Part shown: in pieces, positions 37,027 through 45,340 of the stretch
Layout: every line of letters starts with the position of its first letter
Numbering within the stretch: the stretch's first letter is position 1
Position numbers and translations under genes: made by a program
The notes under the pieces: generated by a model
Told to the model about the DNA's origin: nothing
Database searches by the model: none
What the model saw: only the letters and a program-made list of their open reading frames with translations
Assembly (NCBI GenBank): GCA_903862955.1
Contig: CAIPAH010000031.1
Span: forward strand, 1-52,932
DNA from: an uncultured Opitutia bacterium
GTDB taxonomy: Bacteria > Verrucomicrobiota > Verrucomicrobiia > Opitutales > Opitutaceae
DNA length: 52,932 bases
Direction of reading: 5' to 3'

Positions 37027-39332
37027 AAAGTTTCTCCGATTGTTGTGGGTTGATGATCGATGACCTGGCCCGTCGCGTCCAAGAGCACCACGCTCGCGGC
37101 GGAGCCTTCGAGAGAGTCGTCGCGAACCGCCAGGCTTCCCGTGCCCTGCGCATCCACTTCTTTCACCGAGGCGGCAATGGATTTCTCCTGTTTCCAATTC
37201 TGTCGCAAATCGACCCTCAGGCCGGCGCTGGCACCTTCGATTTGCACCCGGCAGCGAAGACCCCGCCAGGAGATTGCTCCGATCTTGGCCGTGATTTTCA
37301 CGACACTTCGCTCGACCGTAAGATCGGGAGTGATGCATTCCTGCGGACTGATGCCGCCATGAGAGTATTCGTTGCCGGCCAGAAACGCGCCGATGCCGTG
37401 AGGGACGGCGATCCGCACGTGCGGATTCCAGAACCACCCGTATTCCGGCACCGTGCTGGCAGACTCACCTTTGAGCGTGGCACAGCGCGTCCACTTTGAT
37501 GCCGCGAGGTAGTGAGGGAGGTCCACCTTGGGGAGTCCACCGGGCAGCAGCAGCCAGCCGTGATCGGTGATGACCCGCACGGCATTCCACCCCCCGTTGA
37601 GTAAACTTTCGATACGCTCAACCAAGGCCTCGATTTGCAGTTCGAGGTGCCTGGGCAGCTCGCCCTGGAGCGAATGCCCCAAGTGATCGAATTGACCGGA
37701 TTCGGTCCATCCCCCGGCCTCTGCACCGACTGGCATCAGCATTTCGCCCGGCTCGATGATCTCCACTCCTTGTTTTGCCATCCAATCGCGCAGTCGTTGG
37801 GCAGAGGCGGGTTGGCCTGAATCCCGAAACACTGGCAGGAAATCCTCGGCTGCATCCCGACCTTCAAGCGACTGACGCGCCGGTGTCGCAGCGGGTTTGG
37901 CCGTTGCAGTGACGGTCGGCACCGTCGTGAGCCGGGCCTTCATGCGTGATTTGAGGCCACGGGAGTCCAGCCGGGCGAGCAGCCGTTGCGCAATGTCGTA
38001 GCGCAGGCCGTCTACAAATAGCAGACATACGTCCTTTTCCATCGCGACTTCACCGACCAACGAAGTTGGGGCACGCTCCTTTGCGAAGGCGTCTTGGAAC
38101 GCACGGGCTGAGCGATCCAGCCAGGGCTCGTAAAGGGTGCGGACTACCCGGCTGATCGCTGCCAAATCCGACGACGGACCCGGACTGGCCAAAGCGATCA
38201 TCGCCGCGTCGTCCGCCAGCCAGCCGTCCTCGGTATAAGCCTTGATGATTCGTTCGAGATCGCTTCCGCCGAGTGTGCGCTGGGCTGCCAGTGCCAGGCG
38301 TGAGAGCGGCAGCAACCCAACGGCGAGCGGACTCTGGCCGATCTGAGCCCAGACCCAATCGCGTCGCTTCCCATGCTCTTTCTCCAAGTCGAGCACCTTG
38401 GCGCATGCCGCGCCGTGAGGCAATTTGGTCACTGCGTCCAAATCCTTCGCAAGCCTGGCCTCCTGCATTTCATTCGCCGATGGCTGACGGCCCTCACCCA
38501 CGAAAAAATCCTTTGGGGTGACTTCTCGCAGTAGGCGCGCCACACCGGGATAGCCCTTGGGCGCTTCGCAGAAGCGACGCCAAACATCATCCCAACGGTC
38601 CCCTCCGGCCTGCAACGCTTCGCCGGCCTCCCGGGGATGCGCTTGCTCCGGATCGAGGCCAAATTGCCGGCGGCACACGTCGCGAAAGGTTGACCACCTT
38701 GGCCCCGCCCAGAGTGCGGCGCTGCCGGTGGGGTCATTCATCCACATGAGTATATCTCGCACCGGATCGCCGATGGCCAAGCGGTCGAAATCCTCGGCCT
38801 CCAATCGCCGCCCGCGCAACCCGGCGAGCGGTTCGTTGATGAGGAGAGGAAGCGCCCGCATCAACGCCTCGCGCGTGCGCGCGTCGAGCGCCACATCAAG
38901 ACCCAGTCCCTGTTCAGACGTGAGAAACGCCTCCGCTGTCCAGTCTCGCCCGTTGCGCTGGTGCCACATGGCACCCCGGTATTCGAGTTCGATCAACGGT
39001 TGGAGTAGCGCTGGGCACTCACTGCCCGCTCGGAGAATCTGTCGGCTGACCCCGGGAAGATAGAGCACCGGAACATGCCCGGCAGGCGGACTGGCATCGG
39101 GGAGTGTTCGCTCGACCACGCACTTCAACCAGATGGCCGGACCGCTGCGTTTGCCCGGAACGAAATCGCCCAGCGTGTATAGCTCGGGAAATGATCCACT
39201 CAGCGCAGCCACGAACGGACGCCATTGCGCGTCTGGATCGGTCCACAATATGGCGGCCGGTGCGGCCACACCTTCCGGTGATACCGCGGCGGCGGAGAGG
39301 GAGTTCCAAAGTGCTTCAGCGAGAGTGTTCAC
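37023..39332 (-). CDS. pglZ: BREX-1 system phosphatase PglZ, type B
   Basis: PglZ is an alkaline-phosphatase-superfamily protein essential in BREX. The 769-residue product has the type B N-terminus: APAAILWTD, GPAIWLKCVVERTLPDA and VLYLPGVSRQILR, then LEYRGAMWHQRNGRDWT. The metal-binding phosphatase part starts with FVDGLRYDIAQRL (Asp441 and Asp446), with a second motif TDHGWLLLPGGLP (Asp590, His591). It starts 6 nt after the pglX stop and overlaps brxL by 4 nt. It looks intact. Confidence 0.93.
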   Translation of the reverse strand: MNTLAEALWNSLSAAAVSPEGVAAPAAILWTDPDAQWRPFVAALSGSFPELYTLGDFVPGKRSGPAIWLKCVVERTLPDASPPAGHVPVLYLPGVSRQILRAGSECPALLQPLIELEYRGAMWHQRNGRDWTAEAFLTSEQGLGLDVALDARTREALMRALPLLINEPLAGLRGRRLEAEDFDRLAIGDPVRDILMWMNDPTGSAALWAGPRWSTFRDVCRRQFGLDPEQAHPREAGEALQAGGDRWDDVWRRFCEAPKGYPGVARLLREVTPKDFFVGEGRQPSANEMQEARLAKDLDAVTKLPHGAACAKVLDLEKEHGKRRDWVWAQIGQSPLAVGLLPLSRLALAAQRTLGGSDLERIIKAYTEDGWLADDAAMIALASPGPSSDLAAISRVVRTLYEPWLDRSARAFQDAFAKERAPTSLVGEVAMEKDVCLLFVDGLRYDIAQRLLARLDSRGLKSRMKARLTTVPTVTATAKPAATPARQSLEGRDAAEDFLPVFRDSGQPASAQRLRDWMAKQGVEIIEPGEMLMPVGAEAGGWTESGQFDHLGHSLQGELPRHLELQIEALVERIESLLNGGWNAVRVITDHGWLLLPGGLPKVDLPHYLAASKWTRCATLKGESASTVPEYGWFWNPHVRIAVPHGIGAFLAGNEYSHGGISPQECITPDLTVERSVVKITAKIGAISWRGLRCRVQIEGASAGLRVDLRQNWKQEKSIAASVKEVDAQGTGSLAVRDDSLEGSAASVVLLDATGQVIDHQPTTIGETL

Positions 39333-39338
39333 GTAAAA

Positions 39339-42300
39339 TTATCTGCCGTGCCGGTCGCGGGCGGCTTGTTTGGCGGCGATCAAATAGTGGCAATCATTCC
39401 AGCGATTGCCGTCGAAAGCGGAGCCGCCTTTGAAATCCGCGGTGGCTTCGTCCCACGTCCAGAACCAGGGGAAATCGGCCTTGGCGCGCTGGGGCTCTTT
39501 GCCGCGGTCTTTGTCCCAACTGACTTTGGGCGTGGAGCGGAGGATGCAGGCGCTCTTCCCGCGGGCGTTGAGCGGCTTGGCGGTGATGAACGGGCGGAGG
39601 TTGAGCCGGACGCCGTCGTTGATGTCTGGATTCCAGCCGATGGGCTGCTCGTGGAGCGGCTTCCAGCGGACGAACAGGTCGAAGGGCGGTTCGCCGGCAA
39701 GGATGTCTTTGAGTTGGACGCTCAGGTGTTCCGCGGCCGTGACGCGGGCGTCGGCGCCCTCAACCCCGGCCTTCTGCGCCTTGCGCTGGGCGTCGATCCA
39801 TTCGCCGAGATAGGTGAAGATGAGTTTATCCAGCGTGCGCTTGCCGGCGCCGTCCCCGGCGGCGAGCCGGTGGTAGTTGATCAGGGCGCTGAAGCCGCCC
39901 TTCAGGCCGTCCCAAATGTGCCAGATAAAGGGGCGCTGGTGGAACAGGTCGCAGTGCTGCGCGAAGAAATCGTCGCTGAGCCAGTCGCCAAGCGCCTTGG
40001 CTTTCGAGCCCGTCGCGGCCAGTAACTCGCGTGCCTTCGTAGCCGACCACTCGGAGCCAAAGGCGGCGGCGAGCAGGGCGTTGAGCCGATCCGCTGCGGG
40101 CGCTTCGCCCTTGGTGGCGGAGAGACACACGATGCCGTCTTTGTCGGCCAATTTTTCCAAACCGTCGGCCTTGACCGCCGGGCAATCGGGAAAACTGGAG
40201 CCGGCCTGCCGAGGCCACTGGTAGCCGAGCAAACGCGCCACGGCGACGTGCAACGGCTGGTCTGCGCCGGCAGGGTGGCCGTTGAACAGCCACTGCGTCG
40301 GGTCGCTGGAAAACGGCTTCGGCAAGCCGTGCGGATACTTGCTTGCCGCTACCTTCTTCCAGTGAGCAAGGGCGAATGGGACTTGAACCAAACTTTTGTT
40401 TGTTGGCTTGAGCGACTGGTCAACCTTTCGAACTTCGATGAAATAGTCCTCTGATGAGCAAAAGGCCCAAAGCGCAGGAATATTTTCTCGATCCTCGATA
40501 ACGATAGGGGATGCGTTACTGTCAAAAGTCTCGCCGAAGTATAGTGCGACAGGAAGCGAGCGCATCTGGCTTACCATTACACCGCGCTTACCCCATCCGC
40601 CCATTCCTTGTTTCCGTGCTAGCCCGTCGCCGTCATCTCCCCACGAAATTACGGAATCCAAACCGCCGATGAGCCGGGTTGTTAGAACGCTTCCTTGGTA
40701 GAATTTCCATTTAGAATCAATGTGCGGCAACTGCCAAAAATTCCTCACGACTCGTTCGTCATCCCCAGTCTTGATACCCTGAAATGATGAAGCACTAGCA
40801 GATAACAGCTCTTTTTTCCCGTGCTCGACCAGCATTACACGGCCATCCGGATTGCTCAGCTGATCGCGTTGTTTTAGAATTAAAGGCGTTATGTTCAAAA
40901 GCGCGGAGGCCTTACCTTCGGGATTGTTAGGTTCGAGCGCATCAAAACCGGCAAACGACGTTTCTGGATTTGGACTAACCCGGGTCAGAGTGACCATTGC
41001 AACGAAAGCGCCGGCCGCTTGGGGGCTTTCAAAGCCGTGTTCACCAAGTTGGGCGACTGTGTTCCAAGTTGCCTCGGACAATATGGTTTTTCTCACCTGC
41101 TTGTAACCGTCTTGATACAGCCAGTTCTGCGGAGTTACTAGAGCTGTGCTTCCCATCTTAGCGCAAAGCGCGAGACACCGCTCGACGAAACAGGTTGCAA
41201 GGTCAGTCTTGGCTTCGGGATGAACGCGCTCGCAGAAATCCCTAAGCAGATCATCCTGTTTGCCGCGCCCTAGGTAAGGAACGTTCGTCGCGACCAGAGT
41301 GAACTGTGCTGCAAGAATTTCTGCCGCTTTGGCGAGGCCGCGCGCGGTCACGGCCATTTCAAGCACGGTGTCGTCCTTGGTCTCCTGCTCCAGCGCCTTT
41401 TCCAGCAGCGGCTGGAGCTCATGAAACGCTGACTCTAGGAGCTCATTTTCAGCGGCCCGCGGATTGATAAGGCTGCCCAAAACGGGCGCGTTCTTAAACA
41501 ACCGATAGAGGCGCGACATGCCGTTCTGAATGTTGCCGTCCCCGCCAGCGATTTTTAGCCAGTCGGCCTCACGGATATTCGGCGCAAGACCGGAGCAGGC
41601 CAAGTTCATCGCCGGCAACGGGCGATACCTCACGCGGCGCCAAGCGGCCAGTGCCAAGTTGAACGCAGCAATCTGCGTGCAGCGCTGATCAATCTCCAAA
41701 CCAAACAGATTATCGCGGATGACGGCTGCCACCGCTGACGCTTCGTCCATCTTTTCCTCGGCAACGCGCAGGGCGACGAGCCGTTCTAACATTGCGACCA
41801 CGATATGCCCGCTGCCCATACACGGGTCGATGCACTTGAGTTCCTTTGCTTTCTTGGGCCATCCCTCAAACGTCCCAGCTGCGGGACTCCACTTGCCGTC
41901 CTTGTTCTTGATGAAACGCAGATAACTCCACGGGCAACCGGGAAGTGCGACGGCCGCACGCAACTCGGTCTCGTCCTTGGCACTCGCGGTCAAGCTAGGA
42001 TTTTCGGCGATAACTTTGCCGGCGTGCCACGCGCCGAGCGTGTTGTCCAAGAGGAAGTCCACCATGTAATCCTCGGTGAATAGTTGGGTCACCGCCGGAA
42101 TTTCGTCGGCACCGCGTGGGACGTCAGACTTGTTGATCTCTGCCTTCCGATCCGCTTGCCAAAATTGATAAACCCAGCCGAGGCTGTCGGAGGCGACGAA
42201 CACATCACAGGGCAAATCGTTGAGCACGTCCTCCAATTCCGAGCGCGTCTCCGGCGGCAGCGTGACCTCCAGCACCGGATCGCCGTGGCGGAATATTTCC

Positions 42301-42722
42301 GGGAGCATGGCCTCGGCGTAGGAGCACGCGACCGGTATCCAATCCTTGCCCTGCTCGCGGGCGAGTTCGCGGCACTCGTCCATGCTCATCGCCTGACCCG
42401 ACTCGGGCTCAATCAAGAGTTCGTTCTCCGCGAGGTAGCGGGCGAAAAGCATCCGGTGCCAGTGCTCATAAGCGACCTCACCGATGAGCCGGGTCACGAC
42501 TTGGGTGCCCCGCTGCGCATCGTGGGCGTCTCCTAACTGCCGGCCATGGGCGCGGAGCCGGTTGCGCAGGCGGACCTGCGCTGGCGTCAGGCTTCCCCAT
42601 GGCTCGTGATGCGCGACCGCGAGCAATTCGAGGGCCTTGCCCGCACCTGTCTCTGCCGCCCGCCGGGCCTGTTTGACGGCGTTTTCAAGGTCCTTGCGAA
42701 GATTGGAAGCGAGGGAGGGCAT
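39339..42722 (-). CDS. pglX: BREX-1 system adenine-specific DNA methyltransferase PglX
   Basis: PglX marks host DNA by N6-adenine methylation at a non-palindromic site so that BREX spares it. The 1127-residue product has SAM motif I DPCMGSGH at 299-306 and the catalytic motif NVPY at 480-483 in TNVPYLGRGK, the form typical of BREX-1 PglX. Residues about 480-780 (DNA about 41300-40380) are visibly lower in GC than both ends and should include the target recognition region. Downstream, HQRPFIWHIWDGLKGGFSALINYH is a known PglX motif. It starts 5 nt after the 323-residue gene. Confidence 0.95.
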   Translation of the reverse strand: MPSLASNLRKDLENAVKQARRAAETGAGKALELLAVAHHEPWGSLTPAQVRLRNRLRAHGRQLGDAHDAQRGTQVVTRLIGEVAYEHWHRMLFARYLAENELLIEPESGQAMSMDECRELAREQGKDWIPVACSYAEAMLPEIFRHGDPVLEVTLPPETRSELEDVLNDLPCDVFVASDSLGWVYQFWQADRKAEINKSDVPRGADEIPAVTQLFTEDYMVDFLLDNTLGAWHAGKVIAENPSLTASAKDETELRAAVALPGCPWSYLRFIKNKDGKWSPAAGTFEGWPKKAKELKCIDPCMGSGHIVVAMLERLVALRVAEEKMDEASAVAAVIRDNLFGLEIDQRCTQIAAFNLALAAWRRVRYRPLPAMNLACSGLAPNIREADWLKIAGGDGNIQNGMSRLYRLFKNAPVLGSLINPRAAENELLESAFHELQPLLEKALEQETKDDTVLEMAVTARGLAKAAEILAAQFTLVATNVPYLGRGKQDDLLRDFCERVHPEAKTDLATCFVERCLALCAKMGSTALVTPQNWLYQDGYKQVRKTILSEATWNTVAQLGEHGFESPQAAGAFVAMVTLTRVSPNPETSFAGFDALEPNNPEGKASALLNITPLILKQRDQLSNPDGRVMLVEHGKKELLSASASSFQGIKTGDDERVVRNFWQLPHIDSKWKFYQGSVLTTRLIGGLDSVISWGDDGDGLARKQGMGGWGKRGVMVSQMRSLPVALYFGETFDSNASPIVIEDRENIPALWAFCSSEDYFIEVRKVDQSLKPTNKSLVQVPFALAHWKKVAASKYPHGLPKPFSSDPTQWLFNGHPAGADQPLHVAVARLLGYQWPRQAGSSFPDCPAVKADGLEKLADKDGIVCLSATKGEAPAADRLNALLAAAFGSEWSATKARELLAATGSKAKALGDWLSDDFFAQHCDLFHQRPFIWHIWDGLKGGFSALINYHRLAAGDGAGKRTLDKLIFTYLGEWIDAQRKAQKAGVEGADARVTAAEHLSVQLKDILAGEPPFDLFVRWKPLHEQPIGWNPDINDGVRLNLRPFITAKPLNARGKSACILRSTPKVSWDKDRGKEPQRAKADFPWFWTWDEATADFKGGSAFDGNRWNDCHYLIAAKQAARDRHGR

Positions 42723-42727
42723 GGGAA

Positions 42728-43699
42728 TTACTTCTGCTGGTATTCCTGCCAGACGACCCCGTCCTGTTCGTGCTTTGGCGAGGTAACGAGATACTGCGTG
42801 ATCGACTCACTGTAGAGTTTCTCAAAAGTTTGGTAACAATCGTTGCTATCAATAACGCGAACCTCGGAGCCAACTTGATACAAAAAAGAACCGGCTTGGG
42901 CGCATGGCTTGAATCGAAACGACTGTCCGTCGGAAACGAGTTCGACGGCCAATGCAGGATCATAGTCCTCAACGATCAAGCTGGTGACGGGATAGCGGTT
43001 TAACTCGATATCCAGTTTTCCGGGAATGCTGAACGTCCTTTTCACGGATTCGATGTTGCCGATGTCTGTGTTGGCCGACGTGTCGTGCAGCAAATTTAAG
43101 TCGAGAATCCAACGCTGATTCCGAAACTGCGAATGCCCTTCATGAATCTCGCGGAGCAATGCCACCAAGGCGTTAATTCCCTGACCGCCACGTGCAGTAT
43201 CGGTGACGTTTATCCGATAGTCGGCTGCTCCTGGGTCCCGTTGCTTTAGTATGGTCACGAGGTCAGCCGTTATGCGGCCGTGATTCTGCGCATTCGAGCC
43301 GGCCTGGAAGTTGAAGTAGTCGTAGGAAAATTGCCCCCGCGCCATTACTTCTGTCGTTGCACATGGCTTGGCTGCGCCCCGGAGAGGTCCCAACAAGCAA
43401 TGCGAGGCGACCTGAAGGGTGTGCTCGGTCAACTTCACCAGTTTCTCGGCGTATAAATCGAAATCGGATTCTGCAACCCGGCAGGGAAACTTACTCAGAG
43501 AGGAAAACCATTCGGCACTCAGGTAGGAGAATGTCCGTTTCACCTCATATGAGCTGGTATACTGGTCCAGCACCGCAGGATTGTAGATGGGACGATAGGC
43601 GTCCGCCTGATATGCTTCACCCACGAGAAACTTCTGAGGTGCAGCATTGGCGACAAATGAGCCCGATGGGGCGGTATAGGTCGTGCTGTTAAAAGTCAT
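42728..43699 (-). CDS. Unrecognised 323-residue protein in the BREX operon, phosphoribosyltransferase-like motifs
   Basis: No named family was recognised. Two stretches look like phosphoribosyltransferase landmarks: HCLLGPLRGAAKPC at about 102-115 resembles the first PRTase loop, and YRINVTDTARGGQGINAL at about 161-178 resembles the PRPP-binding loop, with a single acidic residue rather than the usual pair. A later strand (SLIVEDYDPALAVEL) could be part of the hood. The start overlaps the stop of the DUF4062 gene by ATGA, so both are co-translated. GC is about 50%, lower than its neighbours. The PRTase reading is inference; a structural role in BREX is also possible. Confidence 0.7.
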   Translation of the reverse strand: MTFNSTTYTAPSGSFVANAAPQKFLVGEAYQADAYRPIYNPAVLDQYTSSYEVKRTFSYLSAEWFSSLSKFPCRVAESDFDLYAEKLVKLTEHTLQVASHCLLGPLRGAAKPCATTEVMARGQFSYDYFNFQAGSNAQNHGRITADLVTILKQRDPGAADYRINVTDTARGGQGINALVALLREIHEGHSQFRNQRWILDLNLLHDTSANTDIGNIESVKRTFSIPGKLDIELNRYPVTSLIVEDYDPALAVELVSDGQSFRFKPCAQAGSFLYQVGSEVRVIDSNDCYQTFEKLYSESITQYLVTSPKHEQDGVVWQEYQQK

Positions 43700-45324
43700 C
43701 GGGCGTTTCTCCTCTTTGATTTGGCGCCGCGTGTCGTCGGCCCTTTTGGAGTTGATGATTTCTTTGAGCCCTTTGTGCGCCCTTTGCCCCGGTGCGCGGC
43801 GGATGATGATGTCGGGTTTGTCGGGTTCTTGGCGGGTTTGGCCTGGCTGACCGATGTCGGGTTTGTCGGGTTTATGTCGGGTTTAGAGGTGAGGACATAA
43901 TGAGCCGAACGCCCGGTCTGACCGCGCTTCGCCAGCACGCCTTTTTCCTGAAGCTCAGCCAGGTCGCGGAGCGCCGTGCGATCCGTCGCTCCTGAAAGCT
44001 TCCGATAGTCCTTGTTCGTGATGCGCTGCTGCAGGCGCAGGAAATCAACCGCCTGGCGTTGCCGGTCATTGAGTCCTAACTCGGCGATCTTTGCCGCCGT
44101 AAGCCAGTGCCGCCAGATCGTCTGGATGACCTGGCCATGCTCCTGGCGGAATTCAGGGGGTGGGAGCCCGGCAGCGCGGCATAATTCGATCATGTCGAGT
44201 GTGCCGGACCCGGCCCGCTCAATGTAGCGGGTCAGAAACAGAGGATCGGCAATCAGCGGATTGCGCGGGATTGACGGATGCGGACGGCGGAGGGCCTCCG
44301 TGGTCAGCGGCGGAAACAGCTCACCGGGATTCCAAATCTCCAGCCGGTCGGCGAAGAGCATGATCTGCACCGAGGCATTGGACGCGTAGTCGCGGTGCGC
44401 GATGGCATTGACGATGGCCTCTGAGACGGCATCGCGGGGCAGCTCATAAGTCTCCGGCGCCTGATTACTCTTGGCCCGCGTGCCGACGGCGCGGTCGAGC
44501 TTGGACATGACGAAGTCCACCGACTGATCGACCAGTTCAAACACGGTGCCGCGAAAACTACTGTAGGCCGGGATGGGCTTGCGGATCTCGGTGCCGTGAA
44601 AGCGGAGGCACTTGACGAACGAGGTCAGCAGGAACCGCTGGGGATCGTTGCCGAAGAGGAGGACCGCTGCATGGCTGGGGCGGTCGCCGTCGAGTAGGTT
44701 CAAGTGAACCAAGGCATCCCGCATCGGCGTTTCCGGTCCCAAGGCGTAACCCCGGCGGGCCTGGGCGAGACGCAAAAACTCGGCCACTTTCTTCGACGAG
44801 AGATCGTCGAGCGTGGCCCGCGGGCACGCCGCCGCATCGAAGGGCAGCGAGCGAATCTCGCCCGTCCGCGCCAGTCGCTCCACAAGGCTACCGTAGAGAC
44901 CACCGGTCAACTCTGGCAGGGTTGAAAACCGCCGGCGGACCACCTGGTCCGAGGCCCGCTGGGTAAGCGCCAGCATCTTGGGCTGGCGTGAGGCGTCGGA
45001 GGTGCCCTTGACGAAGACGAGGCGCTCCTTGCCGGCGGCGGTGGCACGGTCGAATTCGCGTTCCGTAGGCGACACGCCGCTGGCATCCTCAAAACCATAG
45101 CTGTCACCGAAAATGCCGACGTAGACATCGCACCGGTCCACTTCTGTCAGGTAGACCTCATCGGCACGGCGGCCCGAGGCCGGCAAATCCTCGAACAGAT
45201 AGACCTCGAAAAATTGCCGCAGGAGCGGGTCGTTGTGAACATATTCCTTCAGCGCACGACGCTCCGCCGCGAGTTCCTTCTGCACGGAACTGACGAAGAT
45301 GATGGATTTTGAGGAATTGGGCAT
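43696..45324 (-). CDS. DUF4062 - GHKL ATPase - winged-helix protein in the BREX operon
   Basis: This 542-residue product is a three-part fusion. Residues 1-105 match DUF4062, a TIR/flavodoxin-like domain (KSIIFVSSVQKELAAERRAL, DVYVGIFGDSYGF, SPTEREFD). Residues about 160-400 match the RecG-like/COG2865 ATPase region, with EAIVNAIAHRDY as the GHKL N box and RYIERAGSGTLDMI near its end. Residues about 410-470 form a winged helix (ITNKDYRKLSGATDRTALRDL). The tail is a basic Thr/Ser/Lys/Pro-rich stretch. COG2865 proteins usually start with an AlbA_2 domain, which DUF4062 appears to replace. It may sense or regulate; no activity is known. Confidence 0.78.
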   Translation of the reverse strand: MPNSSKSIIFVSSVQKELAAERRALKEYVHNDPLLRQFFEVYLFEDLPASGRRADEVYLTEVDRCDVYVGIFGDSYGFEDASGVSPTEREFDRATAAGKERLVFVKGTSDASRQPKMLALTQRASDQVVRRRFSTLPELTGGLYGSLVERLARTGEIRSLPFDAAACPRATLDDLSSKKVAEFLRLAQARRGYALGPETPMRDALVHLNLLDGDRPSHAAVLLFGNDPQRFLLTSFVKCLRFHGTEIRKPIPAYSSFRGTVFELVDQSVDFVMSKLDRAVGTRAKSNQAPETYELPRDAVSEAIVNAIAHRDYASNASVQIMLFADRLEIWNPGELFPPLTTEALRRPHPSIPRNPLIADPLFLTRYIERAGSGTLDMIELCRAAGLPPPEFRQEHGQVIQTIWRHWLTAAKIAELGLNDRQRQAVDFLRLQQRITNKDYRKLSGATDRTALRDLAELQEKGVLAKRGQTGRSAHYVLTSKPDINPTNPTSVSQAKPAKNPTNPTSSSAAHRGKGRTKGSKKSSTPKGPTTRGAKSKRRNAR

Positions 45325-45340
45325 CGCGTGAAATGGTTAC

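Noticed and set aside
37027-37437. N-terminal extension of the brxL frame
   Set aside because: Antisense-frame reading through pglZ; the ATG at 37026 gives the usual BrxL length and an ATGA overlap.
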